Origin: Chrysochromulina parva
Taxonomy: Eukaryota > Haptophyta > Prymnesiales > Chrysochromulinaceae
Direction of reading: 5' to 3'
Assembly: GCA_002887195.1 (NCBI GenBank)
Contig: PJAB01001444.1
Location: 1-14,438, forward strand
DNA length: 14,438 nucleotides
Below the pieces are notes generated by a model that saw only the letters and a program-made list of their open reading frames with translations, was not told the origin of the DNA and did no database searches. Shown in pieces: positions 7,084 through 14,438 of this stretch (the stretch's first letter is position 1; each line of letters starts with the position of its first letter). The translations under genes were made by a program, and so were the position numbers.

Positions 7084-7893
7084 CTAAACTTTGGTGCGCT
7101 CGACGATTCGCTGGTTCGCGCCCGAGCCCCACACAGACACGAGCGCCGCCGCCTCCGCCTTCCTCACCTCGGCAGCCACCTCTGAGGCGGCCGCGACGGC
7201 CGTCTTAATGGCGCGCAGAGCCTCTGTCGAGGCAGCATGGGCGAGGGCAGGCGCGAAGAGAAGGCGCTCCGCCGCCTCCGCGGCGGGCTCGCCGGCCTCG
7301 GCCACAGCGTCGCACAACCCGATCGCGCTCGCCGCTCCCGCGTCGAGTGACATGCCATGGGCGAGGCAGCGGAGAGCTTGCGCGCGGCCGACAAGGCCAA
7401 CGAGCCGCGCGCCGCCGCCCCACCCAGGTGAGACGCCCATCTTCGCATGCACGAAGCGCAGCGTCGCGCCCGGCGCCGGCGCCATCACGCGCCAGTCCGT
7501 GGCTGTTGCGAGCTCGGCGCCGCCTCCAATAGCATATCCATCGATGGCCGCGACTGACAACAGCGGAAGCTGGCGCATGCGGTGGAGGAGCCCCCCCATG
7601 ACTTCGTTCATCATACGGCCGCTCTCGGGCGTGCTGAATTCGGAGCGTGCGAGCGCGAGGTCCAGACCTGCACAGAAGTGCCCACCTGCTCCCGTGAGCA
7701 CGAGCGCTGCACCCTCATCCCATCGCGAGAGTGTGTCGACATGCTCGCTCAGCTGTGCGATCATGGGGCCAGAGACTGCGTTACGCCGGTCCGGATTGTG
7801 CAGCGTCAGACGAGCAACTCGTCCGACGTACGTGAGGGAAACATGACCGGGCTGGTCGAGTGTCGCCAAGCGGCGAAGGAGGGTCTGACACAT
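7084..7893 (-). CDS. ECHDC1: Ethylmalonyl-CoA decarboxylase-like (ECHDC1) enoyl-CoA hydratase family
   Basis: This 269-residue crotonase-fold protein matches the ECHDC1 branch best. Family knowledge: ECHDC1 decarboxylates ethylmalonyl-CoA (and methylmalonyl-CoA more slowly), repairing a side product of acetyl-CoA carboxylase. Seen: LTLHNPDRRNAVSGPMI (29-45); the oxyanion loop HFCAGLDL (72-79); LPLLSVAAIDGYAIGGGAE (109-127), keeping the first hydratase glutamate at 127; RFVHAKMGVSPGWGG (146-160), where the second hydratase glutamate is replaced by His149 as in ECHDC1; and VWGSGAN near the end (254-260), a mark of ECHDC1. These make an ordinary hydratase unlikely. The start at 7893 leaves about 20 residues before the fold with MCQTLLRRLATL, which might be a weak organelle leader; the human enzyme is cytosolic and about 30 residues longer. 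It is divergent from the citrate carrier gene. Confidence 0.85.
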   Translation of the reverse strand: MCQTLLRRLATLDQPGHVSLTYVGRVARLTLHNPDRRNAVSGPMIAQLSEHVDTLSRWDEGAALVLTGAGGHFCAGLDLALARSEFSTPESGRMMNEVMGGLLHRMRQLPLLSVAAIDGYAIGGGAELATATDWRVMAPAPGATLRFVHAKMGVSPGWGGGARLVGLVGRAQALRCLAHGMSLDAGAASAIGLCDAVAEAGEPAAEAAERLLFAPALAHAASTEALRAIKTAVAAASEVAAEVRKAEAAALVSVWGSGANQRIVERTKV

Positions 7894-8196
7894 CGCAGCG
7901 AGTGTCGAAAACTGATGTTTCGTATCCTCCGTGCCGGCGCACGTGCCGCACCTTCAGAGCCGCGGATGAGCTGCACTGTCAATGCGACCGTCGTCAGCTC
8001 GCTCCATGCGTCGAAGCTCGGATTCCGCACGTGTGAAAGTGCGAGTCCGCGCGCGCCGAGCCCCGCGCGTGACGAACTCGGCCCGTCGAAAACGACAGGT
8101 CCTTCGTACTTCATCTGCAATCAATCAGCCCATCCGGCAAAAAGTCACTCACACGCGAGAGGCCTCGGGCATCGTGGCCGCGCCACTGTGCGTGGG
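7894..8196. promoter_or_regulatory. Bidirectional promoter region with two CACGTG boxes
   Basis: This region of 303 bp separates the two start codons of the divergent decarboxylase and citrate carrier genes, so it should drive both. CACGTG, the core G-box or E-box bound by bHLH and bZIP factors, occurs at 7940-7945 (inside GCACGTGC) and 8028-8033. Chance would give well under one copy in this length, but the motif also occurs inside the nearby carboxylase coding sequence. The plus-strand frame of the carrier is open through here, but it lacks similarity to carriers before 8197. Confidence 0.4.
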
Positions 8197-9144
8197 ATGG
8201 CGCCCACTGGCAACAAGCCCAAACACGCCGGCAAGGCGATCGTCGCAGGCGGCATCTCGGGCGCGATCGAGATCTGCTGCACCTACCCGCTCGAGTACAC
8301 CAAAACGGTGGCGCAGCTGGACAAGGGCAGCGGCGGCGGCGCAATGAAAGTGGTCCGGGATACGCTAAAAACGCACGGTCCCTTGGGCTTCTACCGTGGG
8401 CTGTCCTCGATGGTCTACTTTGCGACGCCCAAGGCGGCCCTGCGCTTCTCCGCCTTCGAGGCGGCCTCGGACATGCTGAAGACGTCAGACGGCAAGCCGA
8501 TGTTCGGCAAGGTGAACGGGTTCATCGCGGGGCTGGTGGCGGGCACGGCGGAGGCGATCGTGGTCAGCACGCCGCAGGAGACGATCAAGATCAGGCTCAT
8601 CGACGATCAGTTCAAGTCGGAGACACCTCGCTTCAAGGGCTTCTTCCACGGAGTGTACACCCTCATCAAGGAGGAAGGCTTCTTCGGGATCTACCATGGC
8701 GTGGCGCCGACGGTGCTCAAGGTGGCGACGGCGCAGGGCACGCGCTTCGGCGTCTTCAACGTGATCCCGAGTGAATACCGCAAAACGCCCGTCTCTGTGG
8801 CGGCGTGCGGCGCATTTGCAGGAGGCGTGTCGGTGCTCATCTTCCAGGGCCTAGACGTCGTGAAATCGCGCATGCAAGGTCTGGACGGCGCCAAGTACGC
8901 ATCCTCGCTCCACTGCGCGCGCGAGATGCTGGTAAACGAGGGGTGGCTCTCGTTTTACAAGGGGGTAGGCCCGCGCCTCTCGAGGGTCTGCTGCGAGGTA
9001 GCGATCACGATGACGCTCTACGCCGAGGTCGTCAAGGTGCTGGACAAGTACTGGGTCACCTCAGGTCAGCCCAATCGAGCAGTGGTGCGCTCGTGGTCGG
9101 TGCTCACCGACCGCGCCAACTCGACGCCGACGAAGCCGTCGTGA
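8197..9144 (+). CDS. SLC25A1: Mitochondrial citrate (tricarboxylate) carrier, SLC25A1/CTP type
   Basis: The protein has 315 residues and three carrier repeats. SLC25A1 proteins exchange matrix citrate for cytosolic malate across the inner mitochondrial membrane, feeding cytosolic acetyl-CoA and lipid synthesis. Seen: KHAGKAIVAGGISGAIEIC (9-27); first signature PLEYTK (31-36); GFYRGLSSMVYFATPKAALRF (64-84); second signature PQETIK (126-131); RFKGFFHGV (145-153); third signature GLDVVK (218-223), in which the usual proline is glycine; DVVKSRMQGLDGAKY; FYKGVGPRLSRVC (253-265); and EVVKVLDKYW (277-286). These blocks follow human SLC25A1 closely, so this is not a generic carrier. ATG 8197 has G at -3 and +4 and leaves a normal short N-terminus; in-frame Mets further upstream would add residues unlike the family. 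A tail of about 29 residues after DKYW is longer than usual. There is no intron. Confidence 0.9.
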   Translation: MAPTGNKPKHAGKAIVAGGISGAIEICCTYPLEYTKTVAQLDKGSGGGAMKVVRDTLKTHGPLGFYRGLSSMVYFATPKAALRFSAFEAASDMLKTSDGKPMFGKVNGFIAGLVAGTAEAIVVSTPQETIKIRLIDDQFKSETPRFKGFFHGVYTLIKEEGFFGIYHGVAPTVLKVATAQGTRFGVFNVIPSEYRKTPVSVAACGAFAGGVSVLIFQGLDVVKSRMQGLDGAKYASSLHCAREMLVNEGWLSFYKGVGPRLSRVCCEVAITMTLYAEVVKVLDKYWVTSGQPNRAVVRSWSVLTDRANSTPTKPS

Positions 9145-10303
9145 GGTGGAGACACGCCCGTGACGGCCCTCCAAGCTGTTGGAAGGTTGTTCGCGTGCAC
9201 GATTACCAAATATGGACGAGTACGAAAGATGGTGGGGTCGCGCGAGGTGCCACAAGCGGAGAGGCGACCGGGCCGCGCACGGCTCTGAGGCAGAGGATGC
9301 CAGCACCCCTTTGGAGGTCGGTGCACTCCTTAGACTCGCCCGAGTCGTTGGTGGCGGACGCTGTTGGGGGGACAAACGCGTGTTGGTCACGTTTCCACAG
9401 CCCTGTGAGCCTGTGACTGTGAATAGATGCGGGATTCCCCAATGCCGCTGCCGGCATGATTTTTGCCATTGAGAGCTACCAAAGATGCTCGGCGGGTCGC
9501 AGACGTCTCAGAGACCCTAGCGCGCCGTTCGACGCGCCGTCGGGTCCCGCCGGTCGCGACGCGCGCACGACCGTCACCGCGTACACGGCGTCCCCCGCCC
9601 CGGGCCCGGCAACCGCGTCACCGTCAGGGACGCCACCGGCGTTCTCACGTTTCTCATTCGGATTCTGTGCGGCCGGCCCATGGCGGCGGCCACGAGCGTA
9701 GGTTTTACAGAAAGGTATACGCTGCGCGTGTTCGGTATCTGTAGCATGCTTTTAGAGGGGGACGCCCCCGACCCCGGCGGAGCTCTCAAAATCAAGCGCG
9801 CACGGCAATCGGCATGGATGGTACACACATCAAACTCGACGCTCGGATGACGTCGACCCCCATGGTTGCCCAAATCATCGATTGTCGGCGAACATCATCG
9901 CGCGAACACCGAGCCCCCGCCGCGCAGCGAGAACCGCGCACACCCAGGACTGACGACTCCCACACGACGGAGATTCTCGCCACATACCGACCCCTTCCCC
10001 GGCCTTCTGGGTTCTGCCATGCAGGTCAACTTCCCCGTGCGGCGGAGGGGAGGCCCCTCACGGAGCGGGCACTCCTCTCCGAGGCTTCCATCTTCAGTGT
10101 CCGTATGAGACCGTCTCTCTCCAATAGCGGCCATCCATCGAGCAGCTCCTCTCTCCGCGAGCCACGCTCGACACAATCCTCCTCCCCGATGCGCGACCCT
10201 CTCATGCATTCTTGCGAAAGAGAGAGCGTCTCGTGACAATGGACTGCTCCCCCCCAGAGCCTAGCTTCTCGTGTCGCAACCCCGCGGGTCCGTGGCGGCC
10301 CCT
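9145..10303. other. Gene-free stretch between convergent genes
   Basis: These 1159 bases lie between the stop codons of the citrate carrier (+) and the carboxylase (-). Short open frames on both strands have Arg/Pro-rich translations typical of chance in GC-rich DNA and no recognisable domains. Visible structure is minor: an 8-bp inverted repeat GGCGTCCC (9587-9594) / GGGACGCC (9627-9634), and a tight GGGGG-ACG-CCCCC hairpin around 9757-9769. I see no tRNA, transposon end or long repeat. Confidence 0.5.
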
Positions 10304-13300
10304 TCACATCGAGCCGACGACCTTCTTGCGCACGTCCGCGGGCAGGGTGGCCAACAGCGCGGCGACCGCCTTCTGAACCGCCTCCACGCGCACCTCGCCC
10401 AGCTTCTTGTCAAGCATCGGGCCGTTCGACTCGAAGGCCGCGACGACGGCCTTATCGTCCGACCACGCCGCCTTCTCTCCGATCCACTTGGTGAGCATGG
10501 AGAGGCACTCGGCGTGGCTCAGGGTGGTGTCCGCCACCTTGAGCTGCTTGACGATCGCGTCCTGCAGCAGCCTGCGGCGGACGCGCCAGTAGAAGTACTG
10601 GCGCGCGCGCTTCCAGGGCACAATGTCGCGGATGACGCCCTTGGCGAGCATGCGGCCCGGGCGGTCGTGCAGGTCGGCGAACTCGTGCGAGATCTGCACG
10701 TAGAGCGGCATGAGCTGCGCCTCCCGCGCGCCAATGGCCGCCTGGATGTCCTTCGTGTCGCCGAGGGCCTCGGACGAATCTGCGGCTGCGAGCTCGGCGT
10801 CGAGCTGAATCAGCTTCGAGTCGAGGCGGTGCATCGTCTTCAGCAGGTCGGGCTTGCGGAACTTGACGTCGCAGATGCCCGGGGGCTCGAGGATGCCACC
10901 ACGGGCGTTCTCGTCGACGTACATCTCCATCATCTCGGCGTTGATCGTCGGGTCGACGACGACCCACGCACCTCCGCGCAGCTCGCCGTTGGGCGGGATG
11001 TACACAAAGACCGGGTGCTTGTACACGCGCAGGTTGTCCACGATCTGCGCGCCGAACTTGAGCACCTCGCCGAACATGTCGCGCGTGCCGCCCGAGAAGC
11101 CACGCCAGTTGGCGAAGAGCATCACGGGCAGGTTCTCGGCGGCGTTGAAGTCGGCGAGCGCCTGCGCGGTCTTGTAGGCCGAGTCGGGGAACCAGACCTG
11201 GCCCGCCTGCGCGAGGTTGGTCTGACGGGAGGCCGGGTTGGCCGGGTCGGCGGGGATGATGGTCTCGGTGAGGCGCGTCTCGACGGCGATGACGCCCATC
11301 GGGATGCCGCCCAGCCGGGCGCGTCCGACGATGACGGACTTGCCCCAGCTGGCGAGGTACTCGGTGAACGAGCCCTGGTCGAAGAAGCCAGGCTTGAAGA
11401 TGCCGTCGGGGCCGGCGGCGCCCGCGAGCATCATCCGCGGGTCGTACGGGGTGTTCGGGGGGGTCCACACGATGTCGCGGTCGACCGGGTCGACGCTCGC
11501 GGCGGGCTGCTGGGACTCGAAGGCGGTGCGTGGCACGTATGAGAGCCAGCGCAGGATCTTCTCGACGCCGTCCTGGTCGTCGGTGGCGAGCTGGTGCGCG
11601 ATGCCGTTCGGGAGCATGATCTGCGGTCCGCCGAGCTGATCCTGCGAGACGTAGACCTCCTTGCCGAGCAGCTTGTTGAGGGCCGAGTAGCCGGTCAGGA
11701 TGAGCGGGCCCTGCTGCATCTGGATCACGCGCTGGGCGAGGCGGTTGAGGTACGCTCCGATGCCGACCGAGCGGCCGGTGACGTACGAGAGGGTGAAGGT
11801 CTCATCGTAGGCCTTTGAGGTCTCGCCCGCGATCATGCCCGAACCGCGCAGGTTCTCGACGCCGAGGCCGTCCTGCTTGCCCACGATGTCGATGAGCTTG
11901 AAGCGCTCCTCGCCATCGTCGTTGACGAGCTCGCCGTGGAAGGTCGTGTCAGAGTTGCCGCCCATCTTGGCAGCGTCCGCCGGGGTCATGTACAGGTACT
12001 TGAAGCCCGCGGCCTCGTTCCTCGGGTCGACCCACGCGACCTTGAAGAAGGGCTTGAGCTCCTCCGCGAGGCCGATGCGCGCGCCCGAGTTGCACGCGAT
12101 GTGCAGGCGCGGCAGGCCGCCGGCGCGCGCGTACTTGGAGAAGGCGTCAAAGTAATTGTCCTCCTGGATGCCGAATGAGCCCGACTGCACGGTGCAGTCG
12201 TTGGCCACGATCGCGAGCGGGCGGCCATCGGGGTACTCGGGGGTCTTGAGCGTGGCGATCCAGCCGACCATGCCGACGTCGTTGGTGCCAACGACGCGCT
12301 GGCCCGGGGCGAGCGCGCCGTTGGTGAGGAGGAGCTCCTCGACCGCAAAGATGTCCGAGGGCATCGACGTGAAGCGACCGTCCGCCACAGCCGCCGACCA
12401 CTCCGAGACGAGCGCCTTCTCGATCATGCCGAGGAAGTCGTACGCGTACGTGGAGCCGGCGCCGCGCGCGATCATGCGCTTGGTCGAGAGCGAGGACGAG
12501 ATCGGGTACGGCTCGATGAAGCACATGGCCGTCTCGGGGTCGCCGGGCGAGCAGTAGGCCTGCGTCTCGCCGGTGATCGGGTCAAGGTACTCGACGAAGC
12601 CGTCGGTCTTGAGCCACTGGCCCGCCATGGACGAGGCGACGAGGCGCACCGCCTGGCGGCTGGCGCCCGAGCCAACGTGCGCGCGCACCTCGATCTCGTC
12701 GACACGCAGCTTGAGCAGGCGCGTCGCGTACTTGGAGATGAGGCCGCTCATCAGGTCCTTCCACGTGCCGATGATGTCCTCGACGGAAGCGCCGGGGAAG
12801 GGGCCGAGGATGTGCATCATCAGGTGCGACGAGGCGCCGGACGCGACGCGCGGGTCGAGCATCGCGAGCTGCAGCTCGTCGAGCGCCTTCTGCACGGCCG
12901 CCTCGGCGACCACGGGGTTCTCGAGGCCAGTGCCGTGCGTGATGCCGCGCACAAAGACGCGCTGCTGCATCTTCTTCTTGTCGCCCTGGGAGCCGAGCAG
13001 CACGAGGGTGTTGCGCGAGATCGAGGGCAGGCGCTCAGGCGACCAGTTGTCCAGGCGCTTGAGCTCGAGCAGGTTGTACTGGGTCGGGAAGAGGTTGCGG
13101 CGCTGCTTGTCCTCGGTGTAGCCGTTGGCCATCGGGAACGAGAACTGGCGGGGCCACTTGGGCGGGTTGGGCACCATCAGCGAGACGAGTCGGATGCCCT
13201 TGGCCTGGAGGGCGGCCTTGTGCGAGGCGAGGGTGGCCTGGACGGTCGCGATCAGCTCCTCCTCGGCGTTCGCGCCGTCGGCGATCGAGCCCGCGAGGGC

Positions 13301-14438
13301 AATGTGGAGCGAGTTGTACGGCTCCGGCCCCTTGCCGGCGTACTCATTGATCAGGTCGCCCATCTTGGACTGCATCATCTTGAGATCCGTCACGTACGCG
13401 AGCATGCCGTAGCGCTCGGGGAACGGTGTGTCACCCTGCGCCTTGTCGGCGGCCTTGTACTTGAACTCGATGGTGGTGGCGCCGGCCTTGGAGCCAGTGG
13501 TCATCGAGATGATGTTGAAGGTGCGGTACCAGCGCTTGAGCGCCACCTGCATGGCCGTCAGGCCGACCTCGGCGTCCCCGAAGAGGGCGAGCAGCGCGTT
13601 GGTCACGACGGAGCGCGAGACGGCGGCCTCCTCCATGCCCGACTTGAGCTCGGCCTTGAGCTCGCGCACGGCCTCGTCGAAGGGCTTCTCGGCCTTCATC
13701 AGACCAAACTTGGCCGCATTCAGCGCGACCTCCTTGTATTCGGCGCCGGGCATCTGCGAGAGGGTCACGACCACGTTGAGCGCCGGCGGCAGGGTGCGCA
13801 GCGGCTCGACGCCGAAGCGCTCCGGGAAGCCCGAGAGCTGGCGCAGCATCGAGATCACGAGGAGATTGCGCCCCTTGAGCTGCTCGTGCGCAAAGGCCAT
13901 CGCGTACACCTTCTGGAGGTCCTTGGGGTTCGCCTTGACGAGCGCGCCCACGGCCTGGTCGGTCGACATGTCGACGAACGAGCTCTCGACGTTGACGTAG
14001 CGCGAGAGGAGGGCGCACGTGACGTCGACGGCGTTCTCGCGCAGGCCCTTGGCGTACTTGTCAATCTGCGCCGTCACGGGCGCGATGGTGATGCGCATGT
14101 CGGCCTGCTTCGATTCGAAGAGCGACTTGACGTACTCCTCCACGACGGCGCGCAGCTTGGTCACGAGGGTGGCGGTCTCGGTCGAGTCCATGCCGTTCAC
14201 GTGCTCGGCGAGCGTGGCGGCGTACACCTGCTGCATCATCGCGTCGAGCTCGACGGGCATCTTCTGGCCGAGAGCGGACGCAGCATCCTTGATCTCCTCG
14301 ATGGGCAAGCTGACCGACGCGAGCGCCGAGAGCATGGCCTGCACCGCGGGCTCGGCGTCGAGCACGTAGCCGTCCATGACGAGCTCGAGCGTCTTCTGCG
14401 CCTTGCGGAAGCGCTTGAGCGTGGCGGAGCCGGTGACC
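10304..14438 (-). CDS. ACC1: Acetyl-CoA carboxylase, homomeric: central and carboxyltransferase part
   Basis: The frame is open to the right edge, so the biotin carboxylase and biotin carrier domains lie beyond the window. About 1377 residues are visible. The enzyme makes malonyl-CoA from acetyl-CoA, the committed step of fatty acid synthesis. From the Met at 14377 (residue 1): MDGYVLDAEP and the ACC central region (1 to about 600); then the carboxyltransferase region from about 630 (RGAGSTYAYDF). Its N half has RPLAIVANDCTVQSGSFG (about 716) and CNSGARIG (about 760); the C half has FANWRGFSGG (about 1088) and PNGELRGGAWVVVD (about 1128). The arginines in NSGARIG and NWRGFSGG are the conserved substrate-carboxylate binding residues of eukaryotic carboxyltransferase. 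The end is a helical region closing in KKVVGSM, stop TGA. No intron or break occurs in 4.1 kb. Cytosolic and plastid forms differ mainly at the missing N-terminus, so the compartment is open. The Met at 14377 is not the true start. Confidence 0.97.
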   Translation of the reverse strand, partial: VTGSATLKRFRKAQKTLELVMDGYVLDAEPAVQAMLSALASVSLPIEEIKDAASALGQKMPVELDAMMQQVYAATLAEHVNGMDSTETATLVTKLRAVVEEYVKSLFESKQADMRITIAPVTAQIDKYAKGLRENAVDVTCALLSRYVNVESSFVDMSTDQAVGALVKANPKDLQKVYAMAFAHEQLKGRNLLVISMLRQLSGFPERFGVEPLRTLPPALNVVVTLSQMPGAEYKEVALNAAKFGLMKAEKPFDEAVRELKAELKSGMEEAAVSRSVVTNALLALFGDAEVGLTAMQVALKRWYRTFNIISMTTGSKAGATTIEFKYKAADKAQGDTPFPERYGMLAYVTDLKMMQSKMGDLINEYAGKGPEPYNSLHIALAGSIADGANAEEELIATVQATLASHKAALQAKGIRLVSLMVPNPPKWPRQFSFPMANGYTEDKQRRNLFPTQYNLLELKRLDNWSPERLPSISRNTLVLLGSQGDKKKMQQRVFVRGITHGTGLENPVVAEAAVQKALDELQLAMLDPRVASGASSHLMMHILGPFPGASVEDIIGTWKDLMSGLISKYATRLLKLRVDEIEVRAHVGSGASRQAVRLVASSMAGQWLKTDGFVEYLDPITGETQAYCSPGDPETAMCFIEPYPISSSLSTKRMIARGAGSTYAYDFLGMIEKALVSEWSAAVADGRFTSMPSDIFAVEELLLTNGALAPGQRVVGTNDVGMVGWIATLKTPEYPDGRPLAIVANDCTVQSGSFGIQEDNYFDAFSKYARAGGLPRLHIACNSGARIGLAEELKPFFKVAWVDPRNEAAGFKYLYMTPADAAKMGGNSDTTFHGELVNDDGEERFKLIDIVGKQDGLGVENLRGSGMIAGETSKAYDETFTLSYVTGRSVGIGAYLNRLAQRVIQMQQGPLILTGYSALNKLLGKEVYVSQDQLGGPQIMLPNGIAHQLATDDQDGVEKILRWLSYVPRTAFESQQPAASVDPVDRDIVWTPPNTPYDPRMMLAGAAGPDGIFKPGFFDQGSFTEYLASWGKSVIVGRARLGGIPMGVIAVETRLTETIIPADPANPASRQTNLAQAGQVWFPDSAYKTAQALADFNAAENLPVMLFANWRGFSGGTRDMFGEVLKFGAQIVDNLRVYKHPVFVYIPPNGELRGGAWVVVDPTINAEMMEMYVDENARGGILEPPGICDVKFRKPDLLKTMHRLDSKLIQLDAELAAADSSEALGDTKDIQAAIGAREAQLMPLYVQISHEFADLHDRPGRMLAKGVIRDIVPWKRARQYFYWRVRRRLLQDAIVKQLKVADTTLSHAECLSMLTKWIGEKAAWSDDKAVVAAFESNGPMLDKKLGEVRVEAVQKAVAALLATLPADVRKKVVGSM

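Noticed and set aside
7091..7846. Open frame of 251 codons opposite the ECHDC1-like gene
   Set aside because: The translation is rich in Ala, Ser, Pro and Arg with no motif, and the minus strand encodes a clear crotonase-fold enzyme.
7582..8196. 205-codon N-terminal extension of the citrate carrier
   Set aside because: It overlaps the decarboxylase gene antisense and has no carrier similarity. The ATG at 8197 gives a normal family N-terminus in good start context.
9587..9634. Inverted repeat as a structured RNA or terminator
   Set aside because: Eight GC-rich base pairs with a 32-nt loop are common by chance at this composition, and a eukaryotic 3' region needs no such hairpin.
9463..9744. 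Small Arg-rich plus-strand gene between the carrier and the carboxylase
   Set aside because: Composition is what GC-rich non-coding DNA gives by chance, and other frames in the same stretch are equally open.
10271..11542. Open frame of 423 codons on the plus strand, opposite the carboxylase
   Set aside because: It is a shadow of the GC-rich codon use of the carboxylase on the other strand. Its translation is low-complexity Arg/Val/His/Leu with no domain, and the minus-strand protein is unmistakable.

Overview
This looks like nuclear DNA of a GC-rich eukaryotic alga with a secondary plastid. A haptophyte is the best guess. The evidence is a homomeric (eukaryotic-type) acetyl-CoA carboxylase, a mitochondrial citrate carrier, one good spliceosomal intron, and surface proteins built from modules I know mainly from haptophytes and pelagophytes: a PAN/apple-like domain joined to a cyclophilin-like domain, and a valine-rich SEA-like stalk before a single membrane helix. 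Codons are strongly GC at the third position, so long open frames appear by chance on the opposite strand of real genes. I see no bacterial operon structure, rRNA, tRNA, CRISPR or recognisable transposon. The assignment to haptophytes is inference.

Layout. 1-799 (+): 3' end of a single-pass membrane protein. 800-1549: gene-free, between two 3' ends, holding a 64-nt tandem duplication. 1550-3226 (-): an F-box-like plus beta-propeller-like gene whose frame is broken twice by opposite one-base shifts. 3317-4625 (+): a two-exon PAN/apple plus cyclophilin-like protein, divergent from the previous gene, with a 106-nt intron made largely of a 10-bp minisatellite. 4957-5937 (+): an unrecognised secreted or membrane protein. 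6055-6879 (+): a two-repeat protein of unknown function with a signal peptide, possibly plastid-targeted. 7084-7893 (-): an ECHDC1-type ethylmalonyl-CoA decarboxylase. 8197-9144 (+): an SLC25A1-type citrate carrier, head-to-head with the decarboxylase across about 300 bp. 9145-10303: gene-free. 10304-14438 (-): the C-terminal two thirds of acetyl-CoA carboxylase, whose N-terminal part lies beyond the window.

How the genes work together. The right half holds three genes that touch one pathway. The carrier exports mitochondrial citrate, the usual source of cytosolic acetyl-CoA. Acetyl-CoA carboxylase turns acetyl-CoA into malonyl-CoA for fatty acid synthesis. ECHDC1 proteins destroy ethylmalonyl-CoA, the wrong product the carboxylase makes from butyryl-CoA. 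A supply, enzyme and proofreading group within 7.4 kb is notable, but neighbours in a eukaryotic genome can be together by chance. The other strong observation is the intron at 4150-4255: its first 20 bases are a near copy of the first 20 bases of the following exon, as expected of an intron born by duplication at its insertion site.
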